The position numbers were made by a program, and so were the translations under genes. Shown here piece by piece: positions 25,901-38,887 of a stretch of DNA of 64,000 nt. The stretch lies in NCBI GenBank assembly GCA_013076295.1, contig RQOL01000438.1:1-64000 (forward strand), read 5' to 3'. How positions within the stretch are numbered: the first letter of the stretch is position 1; every line of letters begins with the position of its first letter. This DNA is from Sanderia malayensis (lineage: Eukaryota > Cnidaria > Scyphozoa > Semaeostomeae > Pelagiidae). The notes under the pieces were generated by a model, which saw nothing but the letters and a program-made list of their open reading frames with translations, made no database searches and was not told where the DNA came from.

Positions 25901-27957
25901 GTCTTCAAAAGTGGGAAATCATCTGAAATGGTTTGTCAAGAAAAAGTTGGAAGTCATCAAAAGCGGGAAGTCATCAAAAGTGGGAAGTCAAGAAAAAGTG
26001 AGAAGTGAAGAAAAAGTGGGAAGTCAAGAAAATGTGGGAAGTCAAAAAAAGTGGGAAGTCATTAAAAGTGGGAGGTCATCAAAAGTGGGAATTCAAGAAA
26101 GAGTGGGAAGTCATCAAAAGTGGGAAGTCAAGAAGAAGTGGGAAGTAAAAAAAAACTTGGAGGTCATCAAGAGTGGGAAGTTAAGAAAAGTGGGAAATCA
26201 AGAAAAGGTGGGAAGTCAGGAAAATGTGGCAAGTCAAGAAAAAGTGGGAAGTCATTAAAAGTGGGAAGTCATCAAAAGTGGGAAATCAAGAAAAAGTGGG
26301 AAGTCATCAAGAGTCGGAAGTCAAGAAAAACTGGAAAGTGATCAAGAGTGGGAAGTCAAGAAAAAGTGAGAAGTGAAGAAAAAGTGGGAAGTCAAGAAAA
26401 TGTGGGAAGTCAAAAAAAGTGGGGAGTCAAGAAAAAGTGAGAAGTGAAGAAAAGTGGGAAGTCAAGAAAATGTGGGAAGTCAAAAAACGTGGGAAGTAAT
26501 TAAAAGTGGGAGGTCATCAAAAGTGGGAATTCAAGAAAGAGTGGGAAGTCATCAAAAGTGTTAAGTCAAGAAGAAGTGGGAAGTAAAAAAAAACTTGGAA
26601 GTCATCAAGAGTGGGAAGTTAAGAAAAAGTGGGAAATCAAGAAAAAGTGGGAAGTCAGGAAAATGTGGGAAGTCAAGAAAAAGTGGGAAGTCATTAAAAG
26701 TGGGAAGTCATCAAAAGTGGGAAATCAAGAAAAAGTGGGAAGTCATCAAGAGTCGGAAGTCAAGAAAAACTGGGAAGTCATCAAGAGTGGGAAGTCAAGA
26801 AAAAATGGAAGGTAAAAAAAAAGTGGCAAGTCATGAAAAGTGGGATGTCAACAAAAGTGGGAAGTCATCAAAAGTGGGAAGTCATCAAAAGTGGGATGTC
26901 ATCGAAAGTGGCAAGTCATCAAAAGTGGAAAGTCATCAAAAGTGGGAAGTCAAAAAAAAGTGGGAAGTCAAGAAAAAGTGGAAGTCATCAAAAGTGGGAA
27001 GTCATCGAAAAGGCGAAGTCAAGAAAAAGTGGGAACTCATCAAAAGTGGGAAGTCAAGAAAAGTGGGAAGTCAAGAAAAAGTGGGAAGTCTTTAAAAGTG
27101 AGAGGTCATCAAAAGTGGGAAATCAAGAAAAAGTGGGAAGTCATCAAGAGTCGGAAGTCAAGAAAAACTGGGAAGTCATCAAGAGTGGGAAGTCAAGAAG
27201 AAGTGGGAAGTAAAAAAAAACTTGGAGGTCATCAAGAGTGGGAAGTTAAGAAAAAGTGGGAAATCAAGAAAAAGTGGGAAGTCAGGAAAATGTGGGAAGT
27301 CAAGAAAAAGTGGGAAGTCATTAAAAGTGGGAAGTCACAAAAGTGGGAAATCAAGAAAAGTGGGAAGTCATCAAGAGTCGGAAGTCAAGAAAAACTGGGA
27401 AGTCATCAAGAGTGGGAAGTCAAGAAAAAGTGAGAAGTGAAGAAAAAGTGGGAAGTCAAGAAAATGTGGGAAGTCAAAAAAAGTGGGAAGTCAAGAAAAA
27501 GTGAGAAGTGAGGAAAAAGTGGGAAGTCAAGAAAATGTGGGAAGTCAAAAAACGTGGGAAGTAATTAAAAGTGGGAGGTCATCAAAAGTGGGAATTCAAG
27601 AAAGAGTGGGAAGTCATCAAAAGTGGGAAGTCAAGAAGAAGTGGGAAGTAAAAAAAAACTTGGAAGTCATCAAGAGTGGGAAGTTAAGAAAAAGTGGGAA
27701 ATCAAGAAAAAGTGGGAAGTCAGGAAAATGTGGGAAGTCAAGAACAAGTGGGAAGTCATTAAAAGTGGGAAGTCATCAAAAGTGGGAAATCAAGAAAAAG
27801 TGGGAAGTCATCAAGAGTCGGAAGTCAAGAAAAACTGGGAAGTCATCAAGAGTGGGAAGTCAAGAAAAAATGGAAGGTAAAAAAAAAGTTGCAAGTCATG
27901 AAAAGTGGGATGTCAACAAAAGTGGGAAGTCATCAAAAGTGGGAAGTCATCAAAAGT
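22985..27957 (+). repeat. ~4.97 kb segment, right copy of an 8.84-kb-spaced pair
   Basis: Counterpart of 14,140-19,110. The left junction is near 22,985, where GTCATTAAAAGTGGG is joined to GTCATCAACAGTGGG. The right end is near 27,957, where the right copy jumps to GTGGGAAGTCAAGAAAAG while the left copy continues with GGGATGTC. Single-base A-run differences account for the drift from 8,843 to 8,848. Confidence 0.8.
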
Positions 27958-29065
27958 GGGAAGTCAAGAAAAGTGGGAAGTCAAGAAAAAGTGGGAAGTC
28001 TTTAAAAGTGAGAGGTCATCAAAAGTGGGAAGTCAAGAAAATACGGGAAGTCATCGAAAGTGGGAAGTAATCAAAAGTGGGACGTTATCAAAAGTCAGAG
28101 GTCACCGGAAGTGGGAAGTCAAGAAAAAGTGGGAAATCATCAAAAATGGGAAGTCATCAACAGTGGGAAGTGAAGAAAAAATGAGAAGTCAAGAAAAAGT
28201 AGGAAGTTGTCAAATATGGGAAGTCATCAAAAGTGGGAAGTCATCAAAAGTGGAAAGTCATTAAAAGTGGGAAGTCAAGAAAAAGTGGGAAGTCATCAAA
28301 AATGGGAAGTCTTCAAAAGTGGGAAATCATCTGAAATGGGAAGTCAAGAAAAAGTTGGAAGTCATCAAAAGCGGGAAGTCAAGAAAATGTGGGACGTAAA
28401 AAAAAGTGGGAGGTCATCAAGAGTGGGAAGTCAAGAAAAAGAGGGGAAGTAAAAAAAAGTGGGAAGTCATCAAAAGTGGTATGTCGTCAAAAATGGGAAG
28501 TCATGAAAAGTGGGAAGTCATCAAAAGGGAGAGGTCATCAAAAGTGGGAAGTCAAGATAATACAGGAAGTAATCGAAAGTAGGAAGTCATCAAAAGTGGG
28601 AAGTTATCAAAAGTCAGAAGTCACCGAAAGTGGGAAGTCAAGAAAAAGTGGGAAATCATCAAAAATGGGCAGTCATCAAAAGTGGGAAGTGAAGAAAAAA
28701 TGGGCAGTCAAGAAAAAGTAGGAAGTCCTCAAATATGGGAAGTCATCAAAAGTGGGAAGTCCTTGAAAAGTGGGAGGTCATGAAATGTGGGAAGTCAAGA
28801 AAAAGTGGGAAGTCATCAAAAATGGGAAGTCTTCAAAAGTGGGAAATCATCTAAAATGGGAAGTCATCAACAGTGGGAAGTGAAGAAAAAATGGGAAGTC
28901 AAGAAAAAGTAGGAAGTTGTCAAATATGGGAAGTCATCAAAAGTGGGAAGTCACGGAAAAGTGGGAAATCATCTAAAATGGAAGTCAAGAAAAAGTGGAA
29001 GTCATCAAAAGTGGGAAGTCATCAAAAGTGGAAAGTCATTAAAAGTGGGAAGTCAAGAAAAAGTG
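24960..29065 (+). repeat. ~4.1 kb segment, left copy of a 9.6-9.8 kb-spaced pair
   Basis: Matches 34,551-38,884. The offset is 9,591-9,596 bp up to about 27,957, 9,751 bp near 28,180 and 9,819 bp from about 28,390. This copy has thus lost about 155 bp near 27,957 and about 68 bp near 28,230. Shared private variants include AAAATGAGAAGTC (28,179 and 37,930), GGGACGTAAAA (28,392 and 38,211) and CAAGATAATAC (28,554 and 38,373). Confidence 0.8.
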
Positions 29066-29460
29066 GGAAGTCATCAAAAACTGGGCAGTCATCAAAAGTG
29101 GGAAGTGAAGAAAAAATGGGCAGTCAAGAAAAGTGGGAAGTCAGGAAAAAGTGGGAAGTCTTTAAAAGTGAGAGGTCATCAAAAGTGGGAAGTCAAGAAA
29201 ATACAGGAAGTAATCGAAAGTGGGAAGTCATTAAAAGTGGGAAGTTGTCAAAAGTCAGAAGTCACCGAAAGTGGGAAGTCAAGAAAAAGTGGGAAATCAT
29301 CAAAAATGGGCAGTCATCAAAAGTGGGAAGTCAAGAAAAATTGGGGAGTCATCAAAAATGGGAAGTCCTTGAAAAGTGGGAGGTCATGAAATGTGGGAAG
29401 TCAAGAAAAAGTGGGAAGTCATCAAAAATGGGAAGTCTTCAAAAGTGGGAAATCATCTAA

Positions 29461-30360
29461 AATGGGAAGTCATCAACAGTGGGAAGTGAAGAAAAAATGG
29501 GAAGTCAAGAAAAAGTAGGAAGTTGTCAAATATGGGAAGTCATCAAAAGTGGGAAGTCACGGAAAAGTGGGAAATCATCTAAAATGGAAGTCAAGAAAAA
29601 GTGGAAGTCATCAAAAGTGGGAAGTCATCAAAAGTGGAAAGTCATTAAAAGTGGGAAGTCAAGAAAAAGTGGGAAGTCATCAAAAATGGGAAGTCTTCAA
29701 AAGTGGGAAATCATCTGAAATGGGAAGTCAAGAAAAAGTTGGAAGTCATCAAAAGCGGGAAGTCAAGAAAATGTGGGAAGTAAAAAAAAGTGGGAAGTCA
29801 TCAAGAGTGGGAAGTCAAGAAAAAGAGGGGAAGTAAAAAAAAGTGGGAATTCATCAAAAGTGGGAAGTCAAAAAAATACAGGAAGTAATCGAAAGTGGGA
29901 AGTCATCAAAAGTGGGAAGTTATCAAAAGGCAGAAGTCACCGAAAGTGGGAAGTCAAGAAAAAGTGGGAAATCATCAAAAATGGGCAGTCATCAAAAGTG
30001 GGAAGTGAAGAAAAAATGGGCAGTCAAGAAAAGTGGGAAGTCAGGAAAAAGTGGGAAGTCTTTAAAAGTGAGAGGTCATCAAAAGTGGGAAGTCAAGAAA
30101 ATACAGGAAGTAATCGAAAGTGGGAAGTCATTAAAAGTGGGAAGTTGTCAAAAGTCAGAAGTCACCGAAAGTGGGAAGTCAAGAAAAAGTGGGAAATCAT
30201 CAAAAATGGGCAGTCATCAAAAGTGGGAAGTCAAGAAAAATTGGGGAGTCATCAAAAATGGGAAGTCCTTGAAAAGTGGGAGGTCATGAAATGTTGGAAG
30301 TCAAGAAAAAGTGGGAAGTCATCAAAAATGGGAAGTCTTCAAAAGTGGGAAATCATCTAA
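29461..30360 (+). repeat. 900-bp tandem duplication, unit 1
   Basis: Directly followed by its copy at 30,361-31,328. The offset is 900 bp from 29,479 to about 29,850 and 968 bp afterwards. Unit 1 therefore lacks about 68 bp (four 17-bp units) including the GTGGTATGTCGTC variant. Shared private variants are GTGGGAATTCATC (about 29,845 and 30,745), GTCAAAAAAATAC and AAAAGGCAGAAGTC. Confidence 0.8.
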
Positions 30361-31328
30361 AATGGGAAGTCATCAACAGTGGGAAGTGAAGAAAAAATGG
30401 GAAGTCAAGAAAAAGTAGGAAGTTGTCAAATATGGGAAGTCATCAAAAGTGGGAAGTCACGGAAAAGTGGGAAATCATCTAAAATGGAAGTCAAGAAAAA
30501 GTGGAAGTCATCAAAAGTGGGAAGTCATCAAAAGTGGAAAGTCATTAAAAGTGGGAAGTCAAGAAAAAGTGGGAAGTCATCAAAAATGGGAAGTCTTCAA
30601 AAGTGGGAAATCATCTGAAATGGGAAGTCAAGAAAAAGTTGGAAGTCATCAAAAGCGGGAAGTCAAGAAAATGTGGGAAGTAAAAAAAAGTGGGAAGTCA
30701 TCAAGAGTGGGAAGTCAAGAAAAAGAGGGGAAGTAAAAAAAAGTGGGAATTCATCAAAAGTGGTATGTCGTCAAAAATGGGAAGTCATCAAAAGTGGGAA
30801 GTCATCAAAAGGGAGAGGTCATCAAAAGTGGGAAGTCAAAAAAATACAGGAAGTAATCGAAAGTGGGAAGTCATCAAAAGTGGGAAGTTATCAAAAGGCA
30901 GAAGTCACCGAAAGTGGGAAGTCAAGAAAAAGTGGGAAATCATCAAAAATGGGCAGTCATCAAAAGTGGGAAGTGAAGAAAAAATGGGCAGTGAAGAAAA
31001 GTGGGAAGTCAGGAAAAAGTGGGAAGTCTTTAAAAGTGAGAGGTCATCAAAAGTGGGAAGTCAAGAAAATACAGGAAGTAATCGAAAGTGGGAAGTCATT
31101 AAAAGTGGGAAGTTGTCAAAAATCAGAAGTCACCGAAAGTGGGAAGTCAAGAAAAAGTGGGAAATCATCAAAAATGGGCAGTCATCAAAAGTGGGAAGTC
31201 AAGAAAAATTGGGGAGTCATCAAAAATGGGAAGTCCTTGAAAAGTGGGAGGTCATGAAATGTTGGAAGTCAAGAAAAAGTGGGAAGTCATCAAAAATGGG
31301 AAGTCTTCAAAAGTGGGAAATCATCTAA
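30361..31328 (+). repeat. 900-bp tandem duplication, unit 2 (968 bp)
   Basis: The longer partner of 29,461-30,360, retaining the 68 bp lost from unit 1. It has its own substitutions, for instance GCAGTGAAGAAAAG near 30,990 instead of GCAGTCAAGAAAAG. Confidence 0.8.
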
Positions 31329-34155
31329 AATGGGAAGTCAAGAAAAAGTGGGAAGTCAAGAAAAGTGGGAAGTCAAGAAAAAGTGGGAAGTCTTTAAAAG
31401 TGAGAGGTCATCAAAAGTGGGAAGTCAAGAAAATACGGGAAGTCATCGAAAGTAGGAAGTCATCAAAAGTGGGAAGTCAAGAAAAAGTGGGAAGTAAAAA
31501 AAAGTGGGAAGTCATCAAAAGTGGAAAGTCGTCAAAAGTGGGAAGTCAAGAAAAAGTGGGAAGTCATAAAAAATGGGAAGTCCTCAAAAGTGGAGGGTCA
31601 AGAAAAAGTGGGAAGTCAAGAAAAAGTGGGAAGTCAAGAAAATGTGGGAAGTCAAGAAAATGTGGGAAGTCACGAGAAAGTGGGAAGTCATTAAAAGTGG
31701 GAAGTCAAGAAAAGTGGGAAGTCAGGAAAAAGTGGAAGTCTTTAAAAGTGAGAGGTCATCAATAGTGGGAAGTCAAGAAAATACAGGAAGTAATCGAAAG
31801 TGGGAAGTCATCAAAAGTGGGAAATCATCAAAAATGGGCAGTCATCGAAAGTGGGAAGTGAAGAAAAAATGGGCAGTCAAGAAAAAGTAGGAAGTCCTCA
31901 AATATAGGAAGTCATCAAAAGTGGGAAGTCCTTGAAAAGTGGGAGGTCATGAAATGTGGGAAGTCAAGAAAAAGTGGGAAGTCATCAAAAATGGGAAGTC
32001 TTCAAAAGTGGGAAATCATCTAAAATGGGAAGTCAAGAAAAAGTGGGAAGTCATCAAAAGTGGGAAGTCATTAAAAGTGGAGAGTCATCAAATGTGGGAA
32101 GTCAAGAAAGAGTGGGAAGTCATAAAAAATGGGAAGTCTTCAAAAGTGGGAAATCATCTGAAATGGTTTGTCAAGAAAAAGTGGGAAGTCATTAAAAGTG
32201 GGAGGTCATCAAAAGTGGGAATTGAAGAAAGAGTGGGAAGTCATCAAAAGTGGGAAGTCAAGAAGAAGTGGGAAGTAAAAAAAAACTTGGAGGTCATCAA
32301 GAGTGGGAAGTTAAGAAAAAGTGGGAAATCAAGAAAAAGTGGGAAGTCAGGAAAATGTGGCAAGTCAAGAAAAAGTGGGAAGTCATTAAAAGTGGGAAGT
32401 CATCAAAAGTGGGAAATCAAGAAAAAGTGGGAAGTCATCAAGAGTCGGAAGTCAAGAAAAACTGGGAAGTCATCAAGAGTGGGAAGTCAAGAAAAAATGG
32501 AAGGTAAAAAAAAAGTGGCAAGTCATGAAAAGTGGGATGTCAACAAAAGTGGGAAGACATCAAAAGTGGGAAGTCATCAAAAGTGGGATGTCATCGAAAG
32601 TGGCAAGTCATCAAAAGTGGAAAGTCATCAAAAGTGGGAAGTCAAAAAAAAGTGGGAAGTCAAGAAAAAGTGGAAGTCATCAAAAGTGGGAAGTCATCGA
32701 AAAGGCGAAGTCAAGAAAAAGTGGGAACTCATCAAAAGTGGGAAGTCAAGAAAAGTGGGAAGTCAAGAAAAAGTTGGAAGTCTTTAAAAGTGAGAGGTCA
32801 TCAAAAGTGGGAAATCAAGAAAAAGTTGGAAGTCATCAAGAGTCGGAAGTCAAGAAAAACTGGGAAGTCATCAAGAGTGGGAAGTCAACAAGAAGTGGGA
32901 AGTAAAAAAAAACTTGGAGGTCATCAAGAGTGGGAAGTTAAGAAAAAGTGGGAAATCAAGAAAAAGTGGGAAGTCAGGAAAATGTGGGAAGTCAAGAAAA
33001 AGTGGGAAGTCATTAAAAGTGGGAAGTCATCAAAAGTGGGAAATCAAGAAAAAGTGGGAAGTCATCAAGAGTCGGAAGTCAAGAAAAACTGGGAAGTCAT
33101 CAAGAGTGGGAAGTCAAGAATAAGTGAGAAGTGAAGAAAAAGTGGGAAGTCAAGAAAATGTGGGAAGTCAAAAAAAGTGGGAAGTCAAGAAAAAGTGAGA
33201 AGTGAGGAAAAAGTGGGAAGTCAAGAAAATGTGGGAAGTCAAAAAACGTGGGAAGTAATTAAAAGTGGGAGGTCATCAAAAGTGGGAATTCAAGAAAGAG
33301 TGGGAAGTCATCAAAAGTGGGAAGTCAAGAAGAAGTGGGAAGTAAAAAAAAACTTGGAAGTCATCAAGAGTGGGAAGTTAAGAAAAAGTGGGAAATCAAG
33401 AAAAAGTGGGAAGTCAGGAAAATGTGGGAAGTCAAGAAAAAGTGGGAAGTCATTAAAAGTGGGAAGTCATCAAAAGTGGGAAATCAAGAAAAAGTGGGAA
33501 GTCATCAAGAGTCGGAAGTCAAGAAAAACTGGGAAGTCATCAAGAGTGGGAAGTCAAGAAAAAATGGAAGGTAAAAAAAAAGTTGCAAGTCATGAAAAGT
33601 GGGATGTCAACAAAAGTGGGAAGTCATCAAAAGTGGGAAGTCATCAAAAGTGGGATGTCATCGAAAGTGGCAAGTCATCAAAAGTGGAAAGTCATCAAAA
33701 GTGGGAAGTCAAAAAAAAGTGGGAAGTCAAGAAAAAGTGGAAGTCATCAAAAGTGGGAAGTCATCGAAAAGGCGAAGTCAAGAAAAAGTGGGAACTCATC
33801 AAAAGTGGGAAGTCAAGAAAAGTGGGAAGTCAAGAAAAAGTGGGAAGTCTTTAAAAGTGAGAGGTCATCAAAAGTGGGAAGTCAAGAAAATACGGGAAGT
33901 CATCAAAAGTGGGAAGTAATCAAAAGTGGGACGTTATCAAAAGTCAGAGGTCACCGGAAGTGGGAAGTCAAGAAAAAGTGGGAAATCATCAAAAATGGGA
34001 AGTCATCAACAGTGGGAAGTGAAGAAAAAATGGGAAGTCAAGAAAAAGTAGGAAGTTGTCAAATATGGGAAGTCATCAAAAGTGGGAAGTCACGGAAAAG
34101 TGGGAAATCATCTAAAATGGAAGTCAAGAAAAAGTGGAAGTCATCAAAAGTGGGA
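30540..34155 (+). repeat. ~3.6 kb segment, left copy of an 8.35-8.70 kb-spaced pair
   Basis: Matches 38,888-42,857. The offset is 8,348 bp up to about 32,290 and 8,702 bp from about 32,525, so the right copy has gained about 354 bp near 40,640-40,990 or this copy has lost it. Shared private variants include CAAATATAGGAAGTC (about 31,910 and 40,250) and GGGAAGACATC (about 32,552 and 41,254). Confidence 0.8.
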
Positions 34156-34550
34156 AGTCATCAAAAGTGGAAAGTCATTAAAAGTGGGAAGTCAAGAAAA
34201 AGTGGGAAGTCATCAAAAATGGGAAGTCTTCAAAAGTGGGAAATCATCTGAAATGGGAAGTCAAGAAAAAGTTGGAAGTCATCAAAAGCGGGAAATCAAG
34301 AAAATGTGGGAAGTAAAAAAAAGTGGGAAGTCATCAAGAGTGGGAAGTCAAGAAAAAGAGGGGAAGTAAAAAAAAGTGGGAAGTCATCAAAAGTGGTATG
34401 TCGTCAAAAATGGGAAGTCATCAAAAGTGGGAAGTCATCAAAAGGGAGAGGTCATCAAAAGTGGGAAGTCAAGAAAATACAGGAAGTAATCGAAAGTGGG
34501 AAGTCATCAAAAGTGGGAAGTTATCAAAAGTCAGAAGTCACCGAAAGTGG

Positions 34551-37500
34551 GAAGTCAAGAAAAAGTGGGAAGTCATCAAAAATGGGAAGTCCTTGAAAAG
34601 TGGGAGGTCATGAAATGTTGGAAGTCAAGAAAAAGTGGGAAGTCATCAAAAATGGGAAGTCTTCAAAAGTGGGAAATCATCTAAAATGGGAAGTCAAGAA
34701 AAAGTGGGAAGTCAAGAAAAGTGGGAAGTCAAGAAAAAGTGGGAAGTCTTTAAAAGTGAGAGGTCATCAAAAGTGGGAAGTCAAGAAAATACGGGAAGTC
34801 ATCGAAAGTAGGAAGTCATCAAAAGTGGGAAGTCAAGAAAAAGTGGGAAGTAAAAAAAAGTGGGAAGTCATCAAAAGTGGAAAGTCGTAAATAGTGGGAA
34901 GTCAAGAAAAAGTGGGAAGTCATAAAAAATGGGAAGTCCTCAAAAGTGGAAGGTCAAGAAAAAGTGGGAAGTCAAGAAAAAGTGGGAAGTCAAGAAAATG
35001 TGGGAAGTCAAGAAAATGTGGGAAGTCACGAAAAAGTGGGAAGTCATTAAAAGTGGGAAGTCAAGAAAAGTGGGAAGTCAGGAAAAAGTGGAAGTCTTTA
35101 AAAGTGAGAGGTCATCAATAGTGGGAAGTCAAGAAAATACAGGAAGTAATCGAAAGTGGGAAGTCATCAAAAGTGGGAAATCATCAAAAATGGGCAGTCA
35201 TCGAAAGTGGGAAGTGAAGAAAAAATGGGCAGTCAAGAAAAAGTAGGAAGTCCTCAAATATGGGAAGTCATCAAAAGTGGGAAGTCCTTGAAAAGTGGGA
35301 GGTCATGAAATGTGGGAAGTCAAGAAAAAGTGGGAAGTCATCAAAAATGGAAAGTCTTCAAAAGTGGGAAATCATCTAAAATGGGAAGTCAAGAAAAAGT
35401 GGGAAGTCATCAAAAGTGGGAAGTCATTAAAAGTGGAAAGTCATCAAATGTGGGAAGTCAAGAAAGAGTGGGAAGTCATAAAAAATGGGAAGTCTTCAAA
35501 AGTGGGAAATCATCTGAAATGGTTTGTCAAGAAAAAGTTGGAAGTCATCAAAAGCGGGAAGTCATCAAAAGTGGGAAGTCAAGAAAAAGTGAGAAGTGAA
35601 GAAAAAGTGGGAAGTCAAGAAAATGTGGGAAGTCAAAAAAAGTGGGAAGTCATTAAAAGTGGGAGGTCATCAAAAGTGGGAATTCAAGAAAGAGTGGGAA
35701 GTCATCAAAAGTGGGAAGTCAAGAAGAAGTGGGAAGTAAAAAAAAACTTGGAGGTCATCAAGAGTGGGAAGTTAAGAAAAAGTGGGAAATCAAGAAAAAG
35801 TGGGAAGTCAGGAAAATGTGGCAAGTCAAGAAAAAGTGGGAAGTCATTAAAAGTGGGAAGTCATCAAAAGTGGGAAATCAAGAAAAAGTGGGAAGTCATC
35901 AAGAGTCGGAAGTCAAGAAAAACTGGAAAGTGATCAAGAGTGGGAAGTCAAGAAAAAGGGGGAAAGTGAAGAAAAAGTGGGAAGTCAAGAAAATGTGGGA
36001 AGTCAAAAAAAGTGGGGAGTCAAGAAAAAGTGAGAAGTGAAGAAAAAGTGGGAAGTCAAGAAAATGTGGGAAGTCAAAAAACGTGGGAAGTAATTAAAAG
36101 TGGGAGGTCATCAAAAGTGGGAATTCAAGAAAGAGTGGGAAGTCATCAAAAGTGTTAAGTCAAGAAGAAGTGGGAAGTAAAAAAAAACTTGGAAGTCATC
36201 AAGAGTGGGAAGTTAAGAAAAAGTGGGAAATCAAGAAAAAGTGGGAAGTCAGGAAAATGTGGGAAGTCAAGAAAAAGTGGGAAGTCATTAAAAGTGGGAA
36301 GTCATCAAAAGTGGGAAATCAAGAAAAAGTGGGAAGTCATCAAGAGTCGGAAGTCAAGAAAAACTGGGAAGTCATCAAGAGTGGGAAGTCAAGAAAAAAT
36401 GGAAGGTAAAAAAAAAGTGGCAAGTCATGAAAAGTGGGATGTCAACAAAAGTGGGAAGTCATCAAAAGTGGGAAGTCATCAAAAGTGGGATGTCATCGAA
36501 AGTGGCAAGTCATCAAAAGTGGAAAGTCATCAAAAGTGGGAAGTCCAAAAAAAGTGGGAAGTCAAGAAAAAGTGGAAGTCATCAAAAGTGGGAAGTCATC
36601 GAAAAGGCGAAGTCAAGAAAAAGTGGGAACTCATCAAAAGTGGGAAGTCAAGAAAAGTGGGAAGTCAAGAAAAAGTGGGAAGTCTTTAAAAGTGAGAGGT
36701 CATCAAAAGTGGGAAATCAAGAAAAAGTGGGAAGTCATCAAGAGTCGGAAGTCAAGAAAAACTGGGAAGTCATCAAGAGTGGGAAGTCAAGAAGAAGTGG
36801 GAAGTAAAAAAAAACTTGGAGGTCATCAAGAGTGGGAAGTTAAGAAAAAGTGGGAAATCAAGAAAAAGTGGGAAGTCAGGAAAATGTGGGAAGTCAAGAA
36901 AAAGTGGGAAGTCATTAAAAGTGGGAAGTCATCAAAAGTGGGAAATCAAGAAAAAGTGGGAAGTCATCAAGAGTCGGAAGTCAAGAAAAACTGGGAAGTC
37001 ATCAAGAGTGGGAAGTCAAGAAAAAGTGAGAAGTGAAGAAAAAGTGGGAAGTCAAGAAAATGTGGGAAGTCAAAAAAAGTGGGAAGTCAAGAAAAAGTGA
37101 GAAGTGAGGAAAAAGTGGGAAGTCAAGAAAAACTGGGAAGTCAAAAAACGTGGGAAGTAATTAAAAGTGGGAGGTCATCAAAAGTGGGAATTCAAGAAAG
37201 AGTGGGAAGTCATCAAAAGTGGGAAGTCAAGAAGAAGTGGGAAGTAAAAAAAAACTTGGAAGTCATCAAGAGTGGGAAGTTAAGAAAAAGTGGGAAATCA
37301 AGAAAAAGTGGGAAGTCAGGAAAATGTGGGAAGTCAAGAAAAAGTGGGAAGTCATTAAAAGTGGGAAGTCATCAAAAGTGGGAAATCAAGAAAAAGTGGG
37401 AAGTCATCAAGAGTCGGAAGTCAAGAAAAACTGGGAAGTCATCAAGAGTGGGAAGTCAAGAAAAAATGGAAGGTAAAAAAAAAGTTGCAAGTCATGAAAA

Positions 37501-38884
37501 GTGGGATGTCAACAAAAGTGGGAAGTCATCAAAAGTGGGAAGTCATCAAAAGTGGGATGTCATCGAAAGTGGCAAGTCATCAAAAGTGGAAAGTCATCAA
37601 AAGTGGGAAGTCAAAAAAAAGTGGGAAGTCAAGAAAAAGTGGAAGTCATCAAAAGTGGGAAGTCATCGAAAAGGCGAAGTCAAGAAAAAGTGGGAACTCA
37701 TCAAAAGTGGGAAGTCAAGAAAAGTGGGAAGTCAAGAAAAAGTGGGAAGTCTTTAAAAGTGAGAGGTCATCAAAAGTGGGAAGTCAAGAAAATACGGGAA
37801 GTCATCGAAAGTGGGAAGTAATCAAAAGTGGGACGTTATCAAAAGTCAGAGGTCACCGGAAGTGGGAAGTCAAGAAAAAGTGGGAAATCATCAAAAATGG
37901 GAAGTCATCAACAGTGGGAAGTGAAGAAAAAATGAGAAGTCAAGAAAAAGTAGGAAGTTGTCAAATATGGGAAGTCATCAAAAGTGGGAAGTCACGGAAA
38001 AGTGGGAAATCATCTAAAATGGAAGTCAAGAAAAAGTGGAAGTCATCAAAAGTGGGAAGTCATCAAAAGTGGAAAGTCATTAAAAGTGGGAAGTCAAGAA
38101 AAAGTGGGAAGTCATCAAAAATGGGAAGTCTTCAAAAGTGGGAAATCATCTGAAATGGGAAGTCAAGAAAAAGTTGGAAGTCATCAAAAGCGGGAAGTCA
38201 AGAAAATGTGGGACGTAAAAAAAAGTGGGAAGTCATCAAGAGTGGGAAGTCAAGAAAAAGAGGGGAAGTAAAAAAAAGTGGGAAGTCATCAAAAGTGGTA
38301 TGTCGTCAAAAATGGGAAGTCATGAAAAGTGGGAAGTCATCAAAAGGGAGAGGTCATCAAAAGTGGGAAGTCAAGATAATACAGGAAGTAATCGAAAGTA
38401 GGAAGTCATCAAAAGTGGGAAGTTATCAAAAGTCAGAAGTCACCGAAAGTGGGAAGTCAACAAAAAGTGGGAAATCATCAAAAATGGGCAGTCATCAAAA
38501 GTGGGAAGTGAAGAAAAAATGGGCAGTCAAGAAAAAGTAGGAAGTCCTCAAATATGGGAAGTCATCAAAAGTGGGAAGTCCTTGAAAAGTGGGAGGTCAT
38601 GAAATGTGGGAAGTCAAGAAAAAGTGGGAAGTCATCAAAAATGGGAAGTCTTCAAAAGTGGGAAATCATCTAAAATGGGAAGTCATCAACAGTGGGAAGT
38701 GAAGAAAAAATGGGAAGTCAAGAAAAAGTAGGAAGTTGTCAAATATGGGAAGTCATCAAAAGTGGGAAGTCACGGAAAAGTGGGAAATCATCTAAAATGG
38801 AAGTCAAGAAAAAGTGGAAGTCATCAAAAGTGGGAAGTCATCAAAAGTGGAAAGTCATTAAAAGTGGGAAGTCAAGAAAAAGTG
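34551..38884 (+). repeat. ~4.3 kb segment, right copy of a 9.6-9.8 kb-spaced pair
   Basis: Counterpart of 24,960-29,065 and the fuller version. It retains the GGGATGTC/GGCGAAGTC stretch (about 37,550-37,720) and the GTCACGGAAAAG stretch (about 37,990-38,060) that the left copy lacks. It also has local changes, such as AAGTCGTAAATAGTGGG near 34,885 and AGAAAAAGGGGGAAAG near 35,950. Confidence 0.8.
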
Positions 38885-38887
38885 GGA

